DNA from: CAVZCK01 sp963798805
GTDB taxonomy: Bacteria > Pseudomonadota > Alphaproteobacteria > Rhizobiales > Rhodomicrobiaceae
DNA length: 64,000 nucleotides
Assembly (NCBI GenBank): GCA_963798805.1
Contig: CAWCVC010000002.1
Span: forward strand, 682,001 to 746,000
Reading direction: 5' to 3'
In this document: piece after piece, positions 1-9,627 of the stretch
How the letters are laid out: every line of letters starts with the position of its first letter
How positions within the stretch are numbered: position 1 is the stretch's first letter
Translations under genes and position numbers: made by a program
Notes under the pieces: generated by a model
What the model was told of the DNA's origin: nothing
The model's database searches: none
Seen by the model: only the letters and a program-made list of their open reading frames with translations

Positions 1-2052
1 GTTATTGTTCATGTCGTAGAGCGCAGCGAATTGCGCAATGAGTTTCTTGACCTTATCGGGATCCTGAAGATCACCAATGTTTAGTCGATTGGTGATCGTT
101 TTGGCCTGAGTGTCGATATCCTGCATGGAAGACGCGGCCGGAATTCCAAGAGCTGTTTGTACGACCTGGAGCAGAGCCTGATCGGCGAGAATGCTGTAAG
201 CGCTTTTGATCGTCGGCGCCTTCCGCTGGAAATAAAGTGCCAGCCGCACGCCTTCATTCTGATCGCCCGCGTCGGTTTCGATGCTTTGCTCGAGATAATC
301 GTTGTAGGTGGCTTGTACGCTGCTCCGTGCTTGCGCCTGTTGCGCGGTTTCGCGAGCGATGGTGCCGTCGGTGTTGAAGTTGAACGCGGCGGCAAGGGTG
401 CGGTAGCGCGTATCTTTCTGCTGGTTGACGCAGCTGTTCTTGTCGCTGAGGTCGCTCGTCAGAATCTGCCTTAGCTGATCCGTGGTGAGATTATCGTTCG
501 CCACGCGGTACGCTTTCTCAATGTACGTGACCAGGCGCTGGTTGGCGAGTAGATCATCCATTGAGGTAACCGTGCCAATAGTGTCGTTATAATACTTTGT
601 TTCGGCCGTGACGGCGGAAGTATCGGCACTATTTGTGGCATTCACGGCATTGGAATAGGCTGTTGTGGTTGCGGTTATGCTTGTTGAAGATTGAATTGAC
701 AGTTTCGTCGATACATTGCCGTTGGCATCGAAATTGAAATCCTTGGCAAGCGCAAGCAGGCTGCTATTGCCCTGCGTGTTAACGAAGCTGTTGGGCTCGG
801 AGAGATCGCTTTCCAGCGCCTTCTTGATCGTGGCGTCCGAAACTGTGCTTGCATCCAAGCCGTAAGCGCTGCGAATGAAGGCGTTGAGCTGGCTGTTCCC
901 AAGCAGGTCGTCGACAGTCTTAACCTTCGGCATGCCGGTCTGATAAGCAGATGTATTGACCAACAGGTCGACTGACGTGGAGCCATCCGCATTATGCTCG
1001 TAGGCGCCGGTTGTTGTCGCCAACTGGTCTGGTGACTGAACAACATCGCCCGCCTTGATCGATCCCTCCGTATCGAAATTGAAGGCTTGCGCTAGCGCAA
1101 GATAGCTTCCGCCCAGCGTATTGGCGACGCTGTTCGGGTCGGAGAGATCGCTGGTCAGCACCTGCCGCAGCGTGTCTTTGGACATGTAGTCTGGGTTCAG
1201 ATCGTTGGCTGTCAGCCCATAATTGAGAAGCCGGTCATTATTCAGAAAGCCGTCTACCGAAGTGACGTTGACGATGGTTGACGTGTAGTAGTCGGTTTCA
1301 GTGGAGATGGGGCTTGTATAGCCGGAAGCGTCGGCATAGGCGCTCGTCGTAGCCGCAATCTGGCTTTGGGATTGAACATTCTGACCGCTGGTGACACTGC
1401 CATCGGTATTGAAATTGAACGCTTTTGCCAGAGCGAGAAAGTTGCCGCCCACCGTATTGGCGTAGCTGTTCGGGTCGGAGAGATCGCTGGTCAGCGCCTG
1501 CTTGACCGCAGCGGCGGAAATATAGGTGGGGTCGATGCCATAGGCCGTCAGAGCGTAGTTGAGAAGGCGGCTGTCATTCACCAGACCATCGACAGAAGAC
1601 ACTCCGCCAATATAAGTCTTGTAATAAGCCGTTTCGGTGGGGACAGTGTTTTTGTCGGTGTAGAGGTTGATCGTATCGGTCTGCTGATTATCGTCCTGGA
1701 CATCGGCCGGGTTGGCAATGCTGCCGTCGGAGGCAAAATCGAAGGCTGCTGCGAATTCCCGATAGCGGCTGTCGCTGAGCTTGTTGGCAAAGCTGTTTGA
1801 ATCGCTGAGATCGCTTTCCAGGACCTTCGTCATGAAAGATTTGGCATAAATCATATCTTCCAAGCCATATGACTTCATCGCATACGAGAACAACTCGTAG
1901 TTGTTTACGAGGTCACTGACCGAAGTCACCTTATCGATATTTCGTTTATAATATTGTGATTCGCGAGAGACGGTCGGATCGCTTGCTTTTGCAACCAAGC
2001 TCTGAACCGGATTGTTGGAGTACTGTAAATATCCGAGATATGTCGAAATCAT
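1..2052 (-). CDS. DUF1217 repeat protein, partial (C-terminus outside window)
   Basis: The minus-strand frame is open from an ATG at 2052 to the window edge, giving 684 residues. Five copies of one module are visible. Each has a V-x-SVDxLL-type opening, an L-x-SDLSDxNSxxN signature and an A-x-AFNF close, at a spacing of about 110-125 residues. A sixth, diverged module (ALLQVVQTALGIP) sits near the edge. This is the DUF1217 signature (PF06748), common in Hyphomicrobiales and often encoded near flagellar genes; the biochemical role is unknown. No signal peptide is seen. A GAGGAG ribosome binding site (2063-2068) lies 10 nt upstream of the ATG inside a perfect palindrome. No flagellar neighbour is visible, so a flagellar role is only an inference. 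Confidence 0.8.
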   Translation of the reverse strand, partial: MISTYLGYLQYSNNPVQSLVAKASDPTVSRESQYYKRNIDKVTSVSDLVNNYELFSYAMKSYGLEDMIYAKSFMTKVLESDLSDSNSFANKLSDSRYREFAAAFDFASDGSIANPADVQDDNQQTDTINLYTDKNTVPTETAYYKTYIGGVSSVDGLVNDSRLLNYALTAYGIDPTYISAAAVKQALTSDLSDPNSYANTVGGNFLALAKAFNFNTDGSVTSGQNVQSQSQIAATTSAYADASGYTSPISTETDYYTSTIVNVTSVDGFLNNDRLLNYGLTANDLNPDYMSKDTLRQVLTSDLSDPNSVANTLGGSYLALAQAFNFDTEGSIKAGDVVQSPDQLATTTGAYEHNADGSTSVDLLVNTSAYQTGMPKVKTVDDLLGNSQLNAFIRSAYGLDASTVSDATIKKALESDLSEPNSFVNTQGNSSLLALAKDFNFDANGNVSTKLSIQSSTSITATTTAYSNAVNATNSADTSAVTAETKYYNDTIGTVTSMDDLLANQRLVTYIEKAYRVANDNLTTDQLRQILTSDLSDKNSCVNQQKDTRYRTLAAAFNFNTDGTIARETAQQAQARSSVQATYNDYLEQSIETDAGDQNEGVRLALYFQRKAPTIKSAYSILADQALLQVVQTALGIPAASSMQDIDTQAKTITNRLNIGDLQDPDKVKKLIAQFAALYDMNNN

Positions 2053-2053
2053 A

Positions 2054-2067
2054 AGGAGCGCGCTCCT
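2054..2067. promoter_or_regulatory. Palindrome overlapping the DUF1217 gene's ribosome binding site
   Basis: AGGAGCGCGCTCCT is a perfect 14-bp palindrome directly before the ATG at 2052. It overlaps the GAGGAG Shine-Dalgarno on the minus strand. In the mRNA it could pair and hide the ribosome binding site, or on DNA it could be a protein site. Function is inferred only. Confidence 0.35.
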
Positions 2068-2404
2068 CACAGTGCAGCTGGATTGAGAGCGTAGCAGTCT
2101 TAAAGCGAGCGAAGCCTGCACCAATTCATACTAGAGGTTGTACAAAAATCCCTTCGATTTGGTTAAGCGGGGGCGATCGTTTACTCGAACCCTTGGCCGC
2201 ATGTCCGAGTCCTTGCGGAGCACCGCTATAACTCGGCGCGGAGTGCCGGCTCGGATCATCGCCCGGCGGCGAGAGCCCGCTTGGCACGGCCATGATAAAC
2301 TAGGGGAAGTGCGGGGCGCGCGCCGGCGAGATACATCTTCACCGTTTCATTCGAAATGCCCAGCGCCTCGACGACGTCCGGAGCGGCGCCGGCGCTTGTG
2401 GAGG
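2068..2404. other. Intergenic stretch without a convincing gene
   Basis: No reading frame here has a recognisable domain. A plus-strand frame of 114 codons from 2138 is arginine-rich and runs into the hairpin repeat, so it looks like GC-rich noise. On the minus strand about 2280-2400 reads VVEALGISNETVKMYL, which resembles a LuxR-type recognition helix and may be a short gene remnant. It is too short to call. Confidence 0.4.
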
Positions 2405-2573
2405 CTAGTGGTTCGATTCCAACATTTGCATCCCACTTGCCGCATCTCCGTTTGCAAATGTTGGAATCTTAAGAACCCCTAGAACTCTATGAATCTAGTG
2501 GAGCTTTTGAATTTGACATTTGAAAACGAGCCCGGCCGCAATCGGGATTCAAATGTCAAATTCGCTCCACTAG
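2405..2573. repeat. Double-hairpin CTAG element, copy A
   Basis: Two consecutive hairpins. Hairpin 1 has outer arms 2405-2414 and 2473-2482, inner arms 2415-2430 and 2453-2468, a 22-nt loop, and a TTAA bulge on the 3' arm. Hairpin 2 has outer arms 2495-2504 and 2564-2573, inner arms 2509-2524 and 2548-2563, a 23-nt loop, and a TTTT bulge on the 5' arm. Outer stems start CTAGTGG. The CTAG at the right end contains the TAG stop codon of fdsD. The same architecture recurs at 55945 and 61584. It could act as a bidirectional terminator, but no T-run follows. Confidence 0.85.
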
Positions 2574-2851
2574 ACTGCTTTCCGATCGTTGCTATCGTTC
2601 AGTGGAATACCGTTTGCCTCGCCTGCGACGGCCAGCCTTGCGACTGCCGACCGCGCCAGCGGCTCCAACCCTGCGCCACCGGCCGCTTCGTATTCGGCGA
2701 TCCTGCGCCTCATGCGCGGGTCCCAGAATTTAGCGATGTGGTCGGCGATCTTCGGCACGGCGCGCGCCTCACCCTCGGCGGCGAAGGCGCGTGCAATCTG
2801 ATTGGCCATCATCACCAGCTTGTCGGCCGGCTTCATTGCGGTCGTGCTCAT
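2570..2851 (-). CDS. fdsD: NAD-dependent formate dehydrogenase delta subunit
   Basis: This 93-residue protein matches the small FdsD family: an MVMMANQIARAF-type N-terminal helix, then HIAKFWDPRMRR, the family's best-conserved patch. FdsD is an accessory subunit of the soluble molybdenum formate dehydrogenase FdsABG and is needed for active enzyme in related systems. It lies 11 bp downstream of fdsA and is preceded by an AGGAGAAAGG ribosome binding site. It is the only fds gene here with an intact frame. Its TAG stop lies inside the CTAG end of the adjacent double-hairpin repeat. With the other subunits broken it is probably functionless here unless another fds copy exists. Confidence 0.85.
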   Translation of the reverse strand: MSTTAMKPADKLVMMANQIARAFAAEGEARAVPKIADHIAKFWDPRMRRRIAEYEAAGGAGLEPLARSAVARLAVAGEANGIPLNDSNDRKAV

Positions 2852-2862
2852 CGGCCTTTCTC

Positions 2863-5785
2863 CTATTCGGCCGCGACCAGCGGCAGGATGCGCCGGCTGT
2901 CGCGCGAGAAGCGGTCATATTCCGTCTGATAGTCGGTCGGGCCGTTGGACGGCCGCACCTCGACGGCGGTCACCTTGTATTCCGGGCAGTTGGTCGCCCA
3001 GTCGGAGAAGTCGGTCGTGATCACATTCGCCTGGGTCAGCGGGCGGTGGAAGGTGGTGTAGACGACGCCCGGCGCCACGCGGTCGGTGATCAGCGCCCTG
3101 AGCGCCGTCTCGCCGGCGCGGCTCTCGATCCGCAGCCAATCGCCGTCGCGGATGCCGCGCCGCTTGGCGTCGTGCGGATGGATCTCCAGCCGGTCCTCCT
3201 CATGCCACATCGAATTGGCGGTGCGCCGCGTCTGCGCGCCGACATTATATTGCGACAGGATGCGGCCGGTGGTGAGCAGCAGCGGATAGCGCGGCCCGGT
3301 GCGCTCGCCGGTCGGCACATATTCGGTGAGCACGAAACGGCCCTTGCCATGGGCGAAGCCGTTCACATGCATCACCGGCGAGCCTTCCGGATTGACGGCA
3401 TTGCAGGGCCACTGCACCGAGCCGAGCCTATCGAGCAGCTCATAGGTCACGCCGGCGAAGGTCGGCGTCAGGCGCGCGATCTCGTCCATGATCTGGCTGG
3501 GATGGGTGTAGCTCCAGCCAAGGCCCAGGGCCCGGGCGATGAGCTGAGTAATTTCCCAATCCGCATAGCCATTTTTAGGCGACATCACTTTGCGAACGAG
3601 CTGAATGCGGCGCTCGGCGTTCGTGAACGTGCCGTCTTTCCCAAGGAAGGTCGAGCCCGGCAGAAAGATATGCGCGTAATTGGCGGTCTCGTTCAGGAAC
3701 AGGTCCTGTATCACCACGCATTCCATCGCGGCGAGCCCAGCCGCTACATGATGGGTGTTCGGATCGGACTGCAGAATGTCCTCACCCTGGATGTAGAGAG
3801 CCTTGAAGGTGCCTTCGACGGCGGCATCGAGCATATTCGGAATGCGCAGACCGGGCTCGTGGCTGAGCGGTGCCCCCCACAGCGCCTCGAAGCTCGACCG
3901 CACGGCGGCGTCGGAGATATGGCGGTAGCCGGACAGCTCATGCGGGAACGAGCCCATGTCGCAGGAGCCCTGCACATTGTTCTGGCCGCGCAGCGGATTG
4001 ACGCCGACCCCCGGACGGCCGAGATTGCCGGTCGCCATGGCGAGATTGGCGATGGCCATGACGGTGGTCGAGCCCTGGCTGTGCTCTGTGACGCCGAGCC
4101 CGTAATAGATCGCTGCATTGCCGCCGGTGGCGTAGAGCCGGGCGGCAGCGCGAAGCTCGCGCGGATCGACGCCGGTATATTTGGCGCTCGCCTCGGGCGA
4201 ATGCTCCGGCCGCGCGACAAACTCGGCCCATTCGGCGAAGTCGTCCATATCGCAACGCTCGCGCACGAAGGCTTCGTCGACGAGCCCTTCAGTGACGATC
4301 ACATGCGCCATGGCGGTCAGCACGGCGACATTGGTGCCGGGCTGCAGGGGCAGATGATGGGCGGCGGCGACATGCGGCGACTTCACCAGATCGATGCGGC
4401 GCGGATCGATGACGATGAGCCTCGCCCCTTCGCGCAGGCGCTTCTTCATGCGGCTGGCGAAGACGGGGTGACCGTCGGTGGGATTGGCGCCGACGACGAG
4501 GATGACGTCAGAATGCTCGACGCTGTCGAAGTCCTGCGTGCCGGCCGACGTGCCGAAAGCGGTCTTCAGGCCGTAGCCGGTCGGCGAATGGCAGACGCGC
4601 GCGCAGGTGTCGACATTGTTCACGCCGAAGACGGCCCGGATCAGCTTCTGGACGAGGAAAGTCTCCTCGTTGGTGCAACGCGAGGAGGTGATGCCGCCAA
4701 CGCTCTCGCGGCCGTAGACCGCCTGAATGCGCCGAAACTCTGAGACGACACACCCGATCGCCTCCTCCCAGCTGGTCTCGCGCCAGGGATCAGTGATCTT
4801 GTCGCGCACCATCGGCTTCAGAATGCGGTCGCGATGCGTGGCATAGCCCCAGGCGAAACGGCCCTTGACGCAGGAGTGGCCGCGATTGGCCTTGCCGTCC
4901 TTGTACGGGACCATGTGCATGACCTCCTCGCCGCGCATCTCCGCCTTGAAGGCGCAGCCGACGCCGCAATAGGCGCACGCGCATCTCCGCCTTGAAGGCG
5001 CAGCCGACGCCGCAATAGGCGCAGGTGGTGACGACGGAATGCTCGGGCTGACCGATCTCGATAACGGCCTTTTCGGTGAGCGTCGCGGTGGGGCAGGCCT
5101 GGACGCAGGCGCCGCAGGAGACGCATTCGCTGTCGAAGAAGCTCTCCGACATGCCCGCCGATATGCGGCTGTCGAAGCCGCGGCCGGAAATCGTCAGCGC
5201 GAAGGTGCCCTGTGTCTCCTCGCAGGCGCGAACGCAACGCGAGCAGACGATGCATTTGTCGGGGTCATAGGAGAAATAGGGGTTGCTTTCGTCCTTCGGC
5301 AGCCATTGCGGATTGGCGTGGCCGTCGGCGCGCGGCTTGACGTGATTGGCGCCGTCATAGCCGTAGCGCACATCGCGCAGGCCGACCGCGCCGGTCATGT
5401 CCTGTAATTCGCAATCGCCGTTCGCCGCGCAGGTCAGGCAGTCAAGCGGATGGTCGGAGATGTAGAGCTCCATGACGCCGCGGCGGATCTTCGCCAGCCG
5501 GTCCGTCTGTGTTCTGACGACCATGCCCGGCGCGACCGGCGTTGTGCAGGAGGTGGGCGTCCCGGCGCGGCCCTCGATCTCGACAAGGCAGAGCCGGCAG
5601 GAGCCGAAGGCTTCCAGCGTGTCGGTGGCGCAAAGCTTGGGGATCTGCGTGCCGATCGCGGCGGCGGCGCGCATGATCGAGGTGCCCTCGGGTACGGTGA
5701 CCTTTAAGCCGTCAATCGTCAGCGAGACGGTCTTTTCCGACTTCGAAGCAGGCGTGCCGTAATCGGATTCCTTGATGAGGGTCAT
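2863..5785 (-). pseudogene. fdsA: Formate dehydrogenase alpha subunit, frameshifted by a 46-bp duplication
   Basis: FdsA oxidises formate at a bis-MGD molybdenum centre. In order: an N-terminal 2Fe-2S domain (GSCRLCLVE), a HPLDCLTCAANGDC cluster site, two 4Fe-4S motifs (CIVCSRCVRAC and CVSCGACVQAC), a CAYCGVGC cluster site, then the molybdopterin domain with the RVCHSPT segment carrying the probable Mo-ligand cysteine, and a C-terminal MGD-binding domain. After CAFKAEMRG the frame breaks because 46 bp are repeated in tandem (4932-5023). Removing one copy restores CAFKAEMRGEEVMHMVPYKD and about 960 codons, the normal length. The start is ATG 5785 with AGGAGG upstream. As it stands, the gene gives two fragments separating the Fe-S domains from the Mo domain. 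Confidence 0.9.
4932..5023. repeat. Perfect 46-bp tandem duplication inside fdsA
   Basis: Bases 4932-4977 are repeated exactly at 4978-5023. The period of 46 is not a multiple of three and causes the fdsA frameshift. The copies are identical, so the event is recent or an assembly artefact from an unmerged contig overlap. Confidence 0.95.
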
Positions 5786-5846
5786 GGGCAAGCCTCCTTA
5801 AACAGAATTTCGGCGGTAGGATCTCGTGCCTTGCGTCAATATCCGT

Positions 5847-5950
5847 GTCGTCCCGGACGGCCATAGGCCGATCCGGGATCCATTGGCATTTCCCCTCGGC
5901 AGAGTGCCGCGCGGGAGGCCAATAGGCCCCGGCTCAAGGCCGGCACGACG
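5847..5950. repeat. Palindromic intergenic repeat (RIME-like), copy 1
   Basis: Between fdsA and the fdsB remnant is a stretch of about 104 bp with complementary ends (GTCGTCCCGG at the left, GCCGGCACGACG at the right) and internal GATCCGGGATCCATTGG and GGCCAATAGGCCCCGG blocks. A similar element with the same block order lies at 39500-39606. Such dispersed palindromic repeats are common in rhizobial and Bradyrhizobium-like genomes. It does not code. Confidence 0.7.
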
Positions 5951-5982
5951 CCTATCTTCTCAAGAAGTCCGTCGCGCATTCA

Positions 5983-6923
5983 TCACTCGGCTGCGATCAG
6001 GCGCCGCGGGGCGAAATCGTCAGGGAAATGAGTGAGCGCGCTCATTACGGGGTATGGCGTAAAGCCTCCGAGCGCGCAGAGCGAGCCGAATTTCATGGTC
6101 TCGCAGAGATCGGTTATTACGGCGAGGCTGGCCTCCACCTCGATACCCAGCCTGATCTTGGCGATGGTCTCGGCGCCGCGGATCGAGCCGATGCGGCAGG
6201 GCGTACATTTCCCGCAGCTCTCGATGGCGCAGAACTCGAAGGCGAATTGCGCCTGGCGCGCCATGTCCACCGTATCGTCGAACACCACAATGCCGCCATG
6301 GCCGATCAGCCCATCGCGCGCGGCGAAGGCTTCGTAATCGAAGGGCGTGTCGAACAGGCTCCTGGGGAAATAGGCGCCGAGCGGCCCGCCGACCTGCACG
6401 GCTTTTACCGGCCGGCCCGAGGCCGTGCCGCCGCCGATGTCGTCCACCAGCTCGCCCAGCGTGACGCCGAAGGCCGTCTCGTAAAGGCCGCCATGGCGGA
6501 TGTTACCGGCAAGCTGGATCGGCATGGTCCCGCGCGAGCGTCCCATGCCGTAATCGGCGTAAGCCTCAGCCCCTTCCGCCAGGATGAAAGGCACGGCGGC
6601 GAGAGAGAGCACATTGTTGATCACGGTCGGACGGCCGAACAGGTCCTTATGCGCGGGCAGTGGCGGCTTGGCGCGAACGATGCCGCGCTTACCTTCCAGG
6701 CTATCGAGCAGCGCGGTCTCCTCGCCGCACACATAGGCCCCCGCACCCACGCGCGCTTCGAGGTCGAAAGCATAGGCGGAGCCGGCGCCCCTGGCCCCGA
6801 GCAGCCCCGCCTCGCGTGCGACGCCAATCACCTCGTTCATGGCGGCAATCGCATGGGGACCACCTTCTCGGCGCCGACGGCGATGGCCGCCGCGTCCCGG
6901 GGAACGAAAAGACGCAGGCTCAT
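5983..6923 (-). pseudogene. fdsB: Formate dehydrogenase beta subunit with large internal deletion
   Basis: FdsB is the NuoF-like NADH- and FMN-binding subunit, normally near 520 residues. Here the first 20 or so codons from ATG 6923 (MSLRLFVPRDA) run directly, with a frame change, into GPHAIAAMNEVIGVAREAG. About 200 residues carrying most of the N-terminal domain and the first part of the FMN/NADH site are lost. The rest is well preserved: GAYVCGEETALLDSLEGKRG, then the ESCGKCTPCRIG 4Fe-4S motif and the C-terminal FGSLCALGG cysteine. The start overlaps the expected fdsG stop as ATGA. With no NADH-binding region intact the product cannot be functional. Confidence 0.85.
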
Positions 6924-7397
6924 GCGCCCATCTCCGCGAGCAGATTGTCGAGCTTCGCGGCGTCGAGTTCGTGCGACCGGCTCGCCATCGACCATCGCCG
7001 ACGGGCTCATGGCGCAGAGGCCGAGGCAATAGATCGATTCGACTGTGATCTGATCGTCAGACGTCGTGTGGCCGCAAACGACGCCGAGCCGCTGCTCCGC
7101 CCGCGCGACCAGCGCTTCGCAGCCCATGGACTGGCACGCCTCCGCGCAGCAGATTTTCAGCACATGCCGGCCGACCGGTTGCCCGCGATAATCGTGATAG
7201 AAGCTGACGACGCCGTGCACCTCGGCGCGCGACAGGTTCAGCTCGCGAGCAATGATCGGAATGGCGGCCTGCGGGATATAGCCGAAGGCCTCCTGCACGG
7301 CGTGTAGGATGGGCAGAAGCGGCCCTTCCACCTCCGAATGATCCGCGACGATGGCGCAGATGCGCGCCTCGTTCCAATTGTCCTGTCTGTCCGGCAT
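6920..7397 (-). pseudogene. fdsG: Formate dehydrogenase gamma subunit, frameshifted near its 3' end
   Basis: FdsG is the NuoE-like 2Fe-2S subunit. The protein from 7397 has the family's four cysteines (ICCAEACQSMG and CLGLCAMSPS). After VDGEPV, near 6975, the frame shifts by one base. The expected ending ELDAAKLDNLLAEMGA stop is readable in the adjacent frame and would end at 6920, overlapping the fdsB start. In the current frame translation runs on into fdsB to 6837. Only the last 20 or so residues are affected, so this lesion alone might be tolerated. It is listed as broken because fdsB and fdsA are also damaged. Confidence 0.8.
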
Positions 7398-7594
7398 CCG
7401 GCCTCCATGCTTGCGGTCATGATGGGCGGAAGGCGGAGGTCCGCAGTGCGGTCGGACAATAGGCGCATTCTATCGTTTCGGCTTCACGCTTCAGATGCAG
7501 CGCTAAGCGTTTCGGCCTGACAAGGCCTAATCCGCGTCTCGAGCCGCGTCGATTGCGAAATTCTGCTTTTCTCAGCATTATTGTGGCCCAACAC

Positions 7595-7785
7595 GGCTCA
7601 AAATCTGAAATCCATCGCAAGAATCCGAAAGGTAGTCCCATGCCGGAACGGATCACGCGCGCCAACCCCGCCAAGTCGAAGGTACGCGCCGATATCGAAC
7701 GTGTCTTCGCCTGGGAGAAAGGCCGATGGCGTTGGTCGCGCGCACCATCGGAGAGGGGAGAGTTCATCACGCATCAGATCGATGA
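7595..7785 (+). pseudogene. IS5-type transposase C-terminal remnant
   Basis: One frame reads HRKNPKGSPMPERITRAN, KSKVRADIERVFAWEKGR, the usual C-terminal region of IS5-type DDE transposases (compare the common ANA-KSKVRA-VEHVFA-QK pattern). After a frameshift near 7726 the next frame gives MALVARTIGEGR, matching the family's GL-RTIG segment, and then stops. No terminal repeats or N-terminal part are present. It marks an old insertion between the fds locus and the amidohydrolase gene. Confidence 0.65.
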
Positions 7786-7868
7786 GGCCGTGCTGCTCGC
7801 CGACGATGCACTGGTATCAGCGCGATGTGTTACGATAGAGAACGTCGTCAGCGCAGAGGAGTTTCCCG

Positions 7869-8729
7869 ATGCCACTTATCGATTCCCAGGTCCACGCCTA
7901 TGAGGCAAACACTCCGAAGCGACCTTGGCATAGTGTGCCGAACTGGCCCGATCACGTTACCGGCGACGAGATGGTGGCGGCGATGGACGCGGTCGGCGTC
8001 GACGGGGCGATTTTCATCTCCGCCTTCTCCTTGTACCGCTATGACGCCAGTTACGCGGTGGAAGTGCAACGAGCCCATCCCGGCCGGTTCGCGATCGTCA
8101 AGCCGGTAGACCCAGACGATCCGGCAGTGGCCGATGTCATCGCCGACTGGAAGCAGACTGCCGGCGCAGTCGGCATCCGCATCATGATGACGCCGGAAGC
8201 AAAGCGCGATCCGAATGCCCCTGGCCTCGACCGGATCCTGCGCGCGGCTGTGAAGCACGACTTTCCGGTCAACATCCTGTGCTGGGGCAATGTGGATGCA
8301 GGTACGGCGTTGATCGACCGCCACCCTGATACGCGGTTCATCATCGACCATCTGGCCATTCTGCAGCCGCGCACGCCGCCCGCGCCGCCTCAGCCCTGGG
8401 CCGATCTGCCGAAGGTGCTCGACCTTGCCAAACGCAAGAACGCGGTGATCAAGGTGAGTGGCGCCTGCACGCTGTCTCGGGAACCGTACCCCTTCCCCGA
8501 CATCTGGGACCCGCTTGCCCGCGTGTTCGACGCATGGGGTTTCGACCGCTGCCTGTGGGGCACCGACTGGACCCGCGCATTCGCGGTCGTCAACTACGAG
8601 CAGGCCGTCGTACCTTTCCTTGAGACTGGTCACCTGAGCGACAGTGAGCGGGCGATGCTGATGGGCGGCGCGTGCGCCAAGGCCTACGGCTGGTCGCCTA
8701 AGGAAGATATCGCGCGACAAACTCGGTGA
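7869..8729 (+). CDS. Amidohydrolase family 2 protein
   Basis: This 286-residue TIM-barrel protein belongs to the amidohydrolase-2 family (PF04909), which includes 2-pyrone-4,6-dicarboxylate and sugar lactone hydrolases. Visible features are the N-terminal IDSQVHAYE (QVH in place of the common DxHxH), an FIIDHLAI segment and the C-terminal WGTDWTR metal and catalytic motif. A GAGGAG ribosome binding site precedes the ATG. Substrate cannot be assigned from context; its neighbours are a transposase remnant and membrane proteins. It is one of the few intact genes in the decayed 5.8-16 kb zone. Confidence 0.8.
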   Translation: MPLIDSQVHAYEANTPKRPWHSVPNWPDHVTGDEMVAAMDAVGVDGAIFISAFSLYRYDASYAVEVQRAHPGRFAIVKPVDPDDPAVADVIADWKQTAGAVGIRIMMTPEAKRDPNAPGLDRILRAAVKHDFPVNILCWGNVDAGTALIDRHPDTRFIIDHLAILQPRTPPAPPQPWADLPKVLDLAKRKNAVIKVSGACTLSREPYPFPDIWDPLARVFDAWGFDRCLWGTDWTRAFAVVNYEQAVVPFLETGHLSDSERAMLMGGACAKAYGWSPKEDIARQTR

Positions 8730-8866
8730 GAAATTCTCACCTAGATGTGAACTTTCAGGAGGTTGTCCATTTGGGCGGCCGTCTGCTGCGGCCTCGACAT
8801 CGAACCAGGGTGTGCGGACTTTGTTGTGACCCTCGACATACGCGCGGCCAATGCCCGTTGGTTGTG

Positions 8867-9570
8867 TCACGGCGCAGACGCGGCACGTGCTTCGCGCCTA
8901 GATGTCCGCGCCCGCAGCTGCGCCCAGACAATGGCGTGCAGCACCAGCCAGAATGGCACGAGAGCCGCCGGCACGAATGAGAATGGCAGTTGCTGCATGG
9001 CGGCGGAGCCGGGCGGCGAGAAGAAGATCTGCAGCGGAGAGCCATCCGCTGAAGTCACGCCCAGAAAGATGGCCAGCACGAGATCGGCAATCCCGAACAG
9101 GTTCCACGCAAAGATGAGCGTTGAATATCGCCTGTCGGAAGCAACGAACAACAGCGGCAAGGCGAGGGTCCCGGTGATGATGTCGCCCCAGCCGGCGAAG
9201 AACGGGAACGGGCCGCCGAGCCGGCCTTCAGCGCCGAGCAGCAGGAACAGCACGGCAAACACTCGGCCGATATTGAGCCCGACCAGCAGCCCCGTCGGCA
9301 AGCCAAGCAAAGCGGCGCGAGCCGGTGGCGACGTGGCCACGATGGCAGCACCGATCAGCGGTGTCGCGACGAATAGGCCCATTACCGGAAATGGTTTCGA
9401 GATCGCGAGCCAGCCGGCAGCCGAGGCCGCGCCGGCGAGCCCGATCCAGAGCCCGCTGAGGACTGCAAAGGCAGCTTGGCGCCGCGTGAAATATCCAGAT
9501 AGGCAGTCAGTGCAGCGACGACGAACACCATCAGTGCCGCCGTGATGACCGTACCGAGAAAATCGAGCAT
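8867..9570 (-). pseudogene. Small integral membrane protein, frameshifted
   Basis: From ATG 9570 the frame reads MLDFLGTVITAALMVFVVAALTA and then shifts near 9480 into RRQAAFAVLSGLWIG and about 200 more hydrophobic residues. About six membrane segments are visible, for example GRVFAVLFLLLGAEG and IITGTLALPLLFV, with WNLFGIADLVLAIFLG. The last block resembles WAFNLWGSADLLFAFYQG in the next gene upstream (9628-10104), so the two are probably distant paralogues. I do not recognise a characterised family. One base change would restore a protein of about 235 residues, so a sequencing error is possible. Confidence 0.55.
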
Positions 9571-9627
9571 TTGAACCTCCCCAGTTGCGGCCGCATGGCC
9601 GCAAGATTTTTGATGTCCGATCGTGTC

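Noticed and set aside
81..1800. Several short frames on both strands inside the left 2 kb
   Set aside because: They are shadows of the long minus-strand DUF1217 frame, which is open to the window edge and has a consistent repeat pattern.
2138..2482. Arginine-rich 114-codon plus-strand frame
   Set aside because: It has no domain and ends inside the hairpin repeat; composition fits noncoding GC-rich DNA.
2405..2573. Reading copy A of the double hairpin as a CRISPR array or a tRNA
   Set aside because: There are no regularly spaced direct repeats and spacers, and the stems are far too long for a tRNA cloverleaf.
2791..4743. A plus-strand frame of 650 codons opposite fdsA
   Set aside because: It lies antisense to the Mo-binding domain of fdsA and has no recognisable domain. 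Long antisense frames are normal in GC-rich genes.
8751..9545. Plus-strand frame opposite the membrane-protein genes
   Set aside because: It is antisense to a gene with clear membrane segments and has no motifs of its own.
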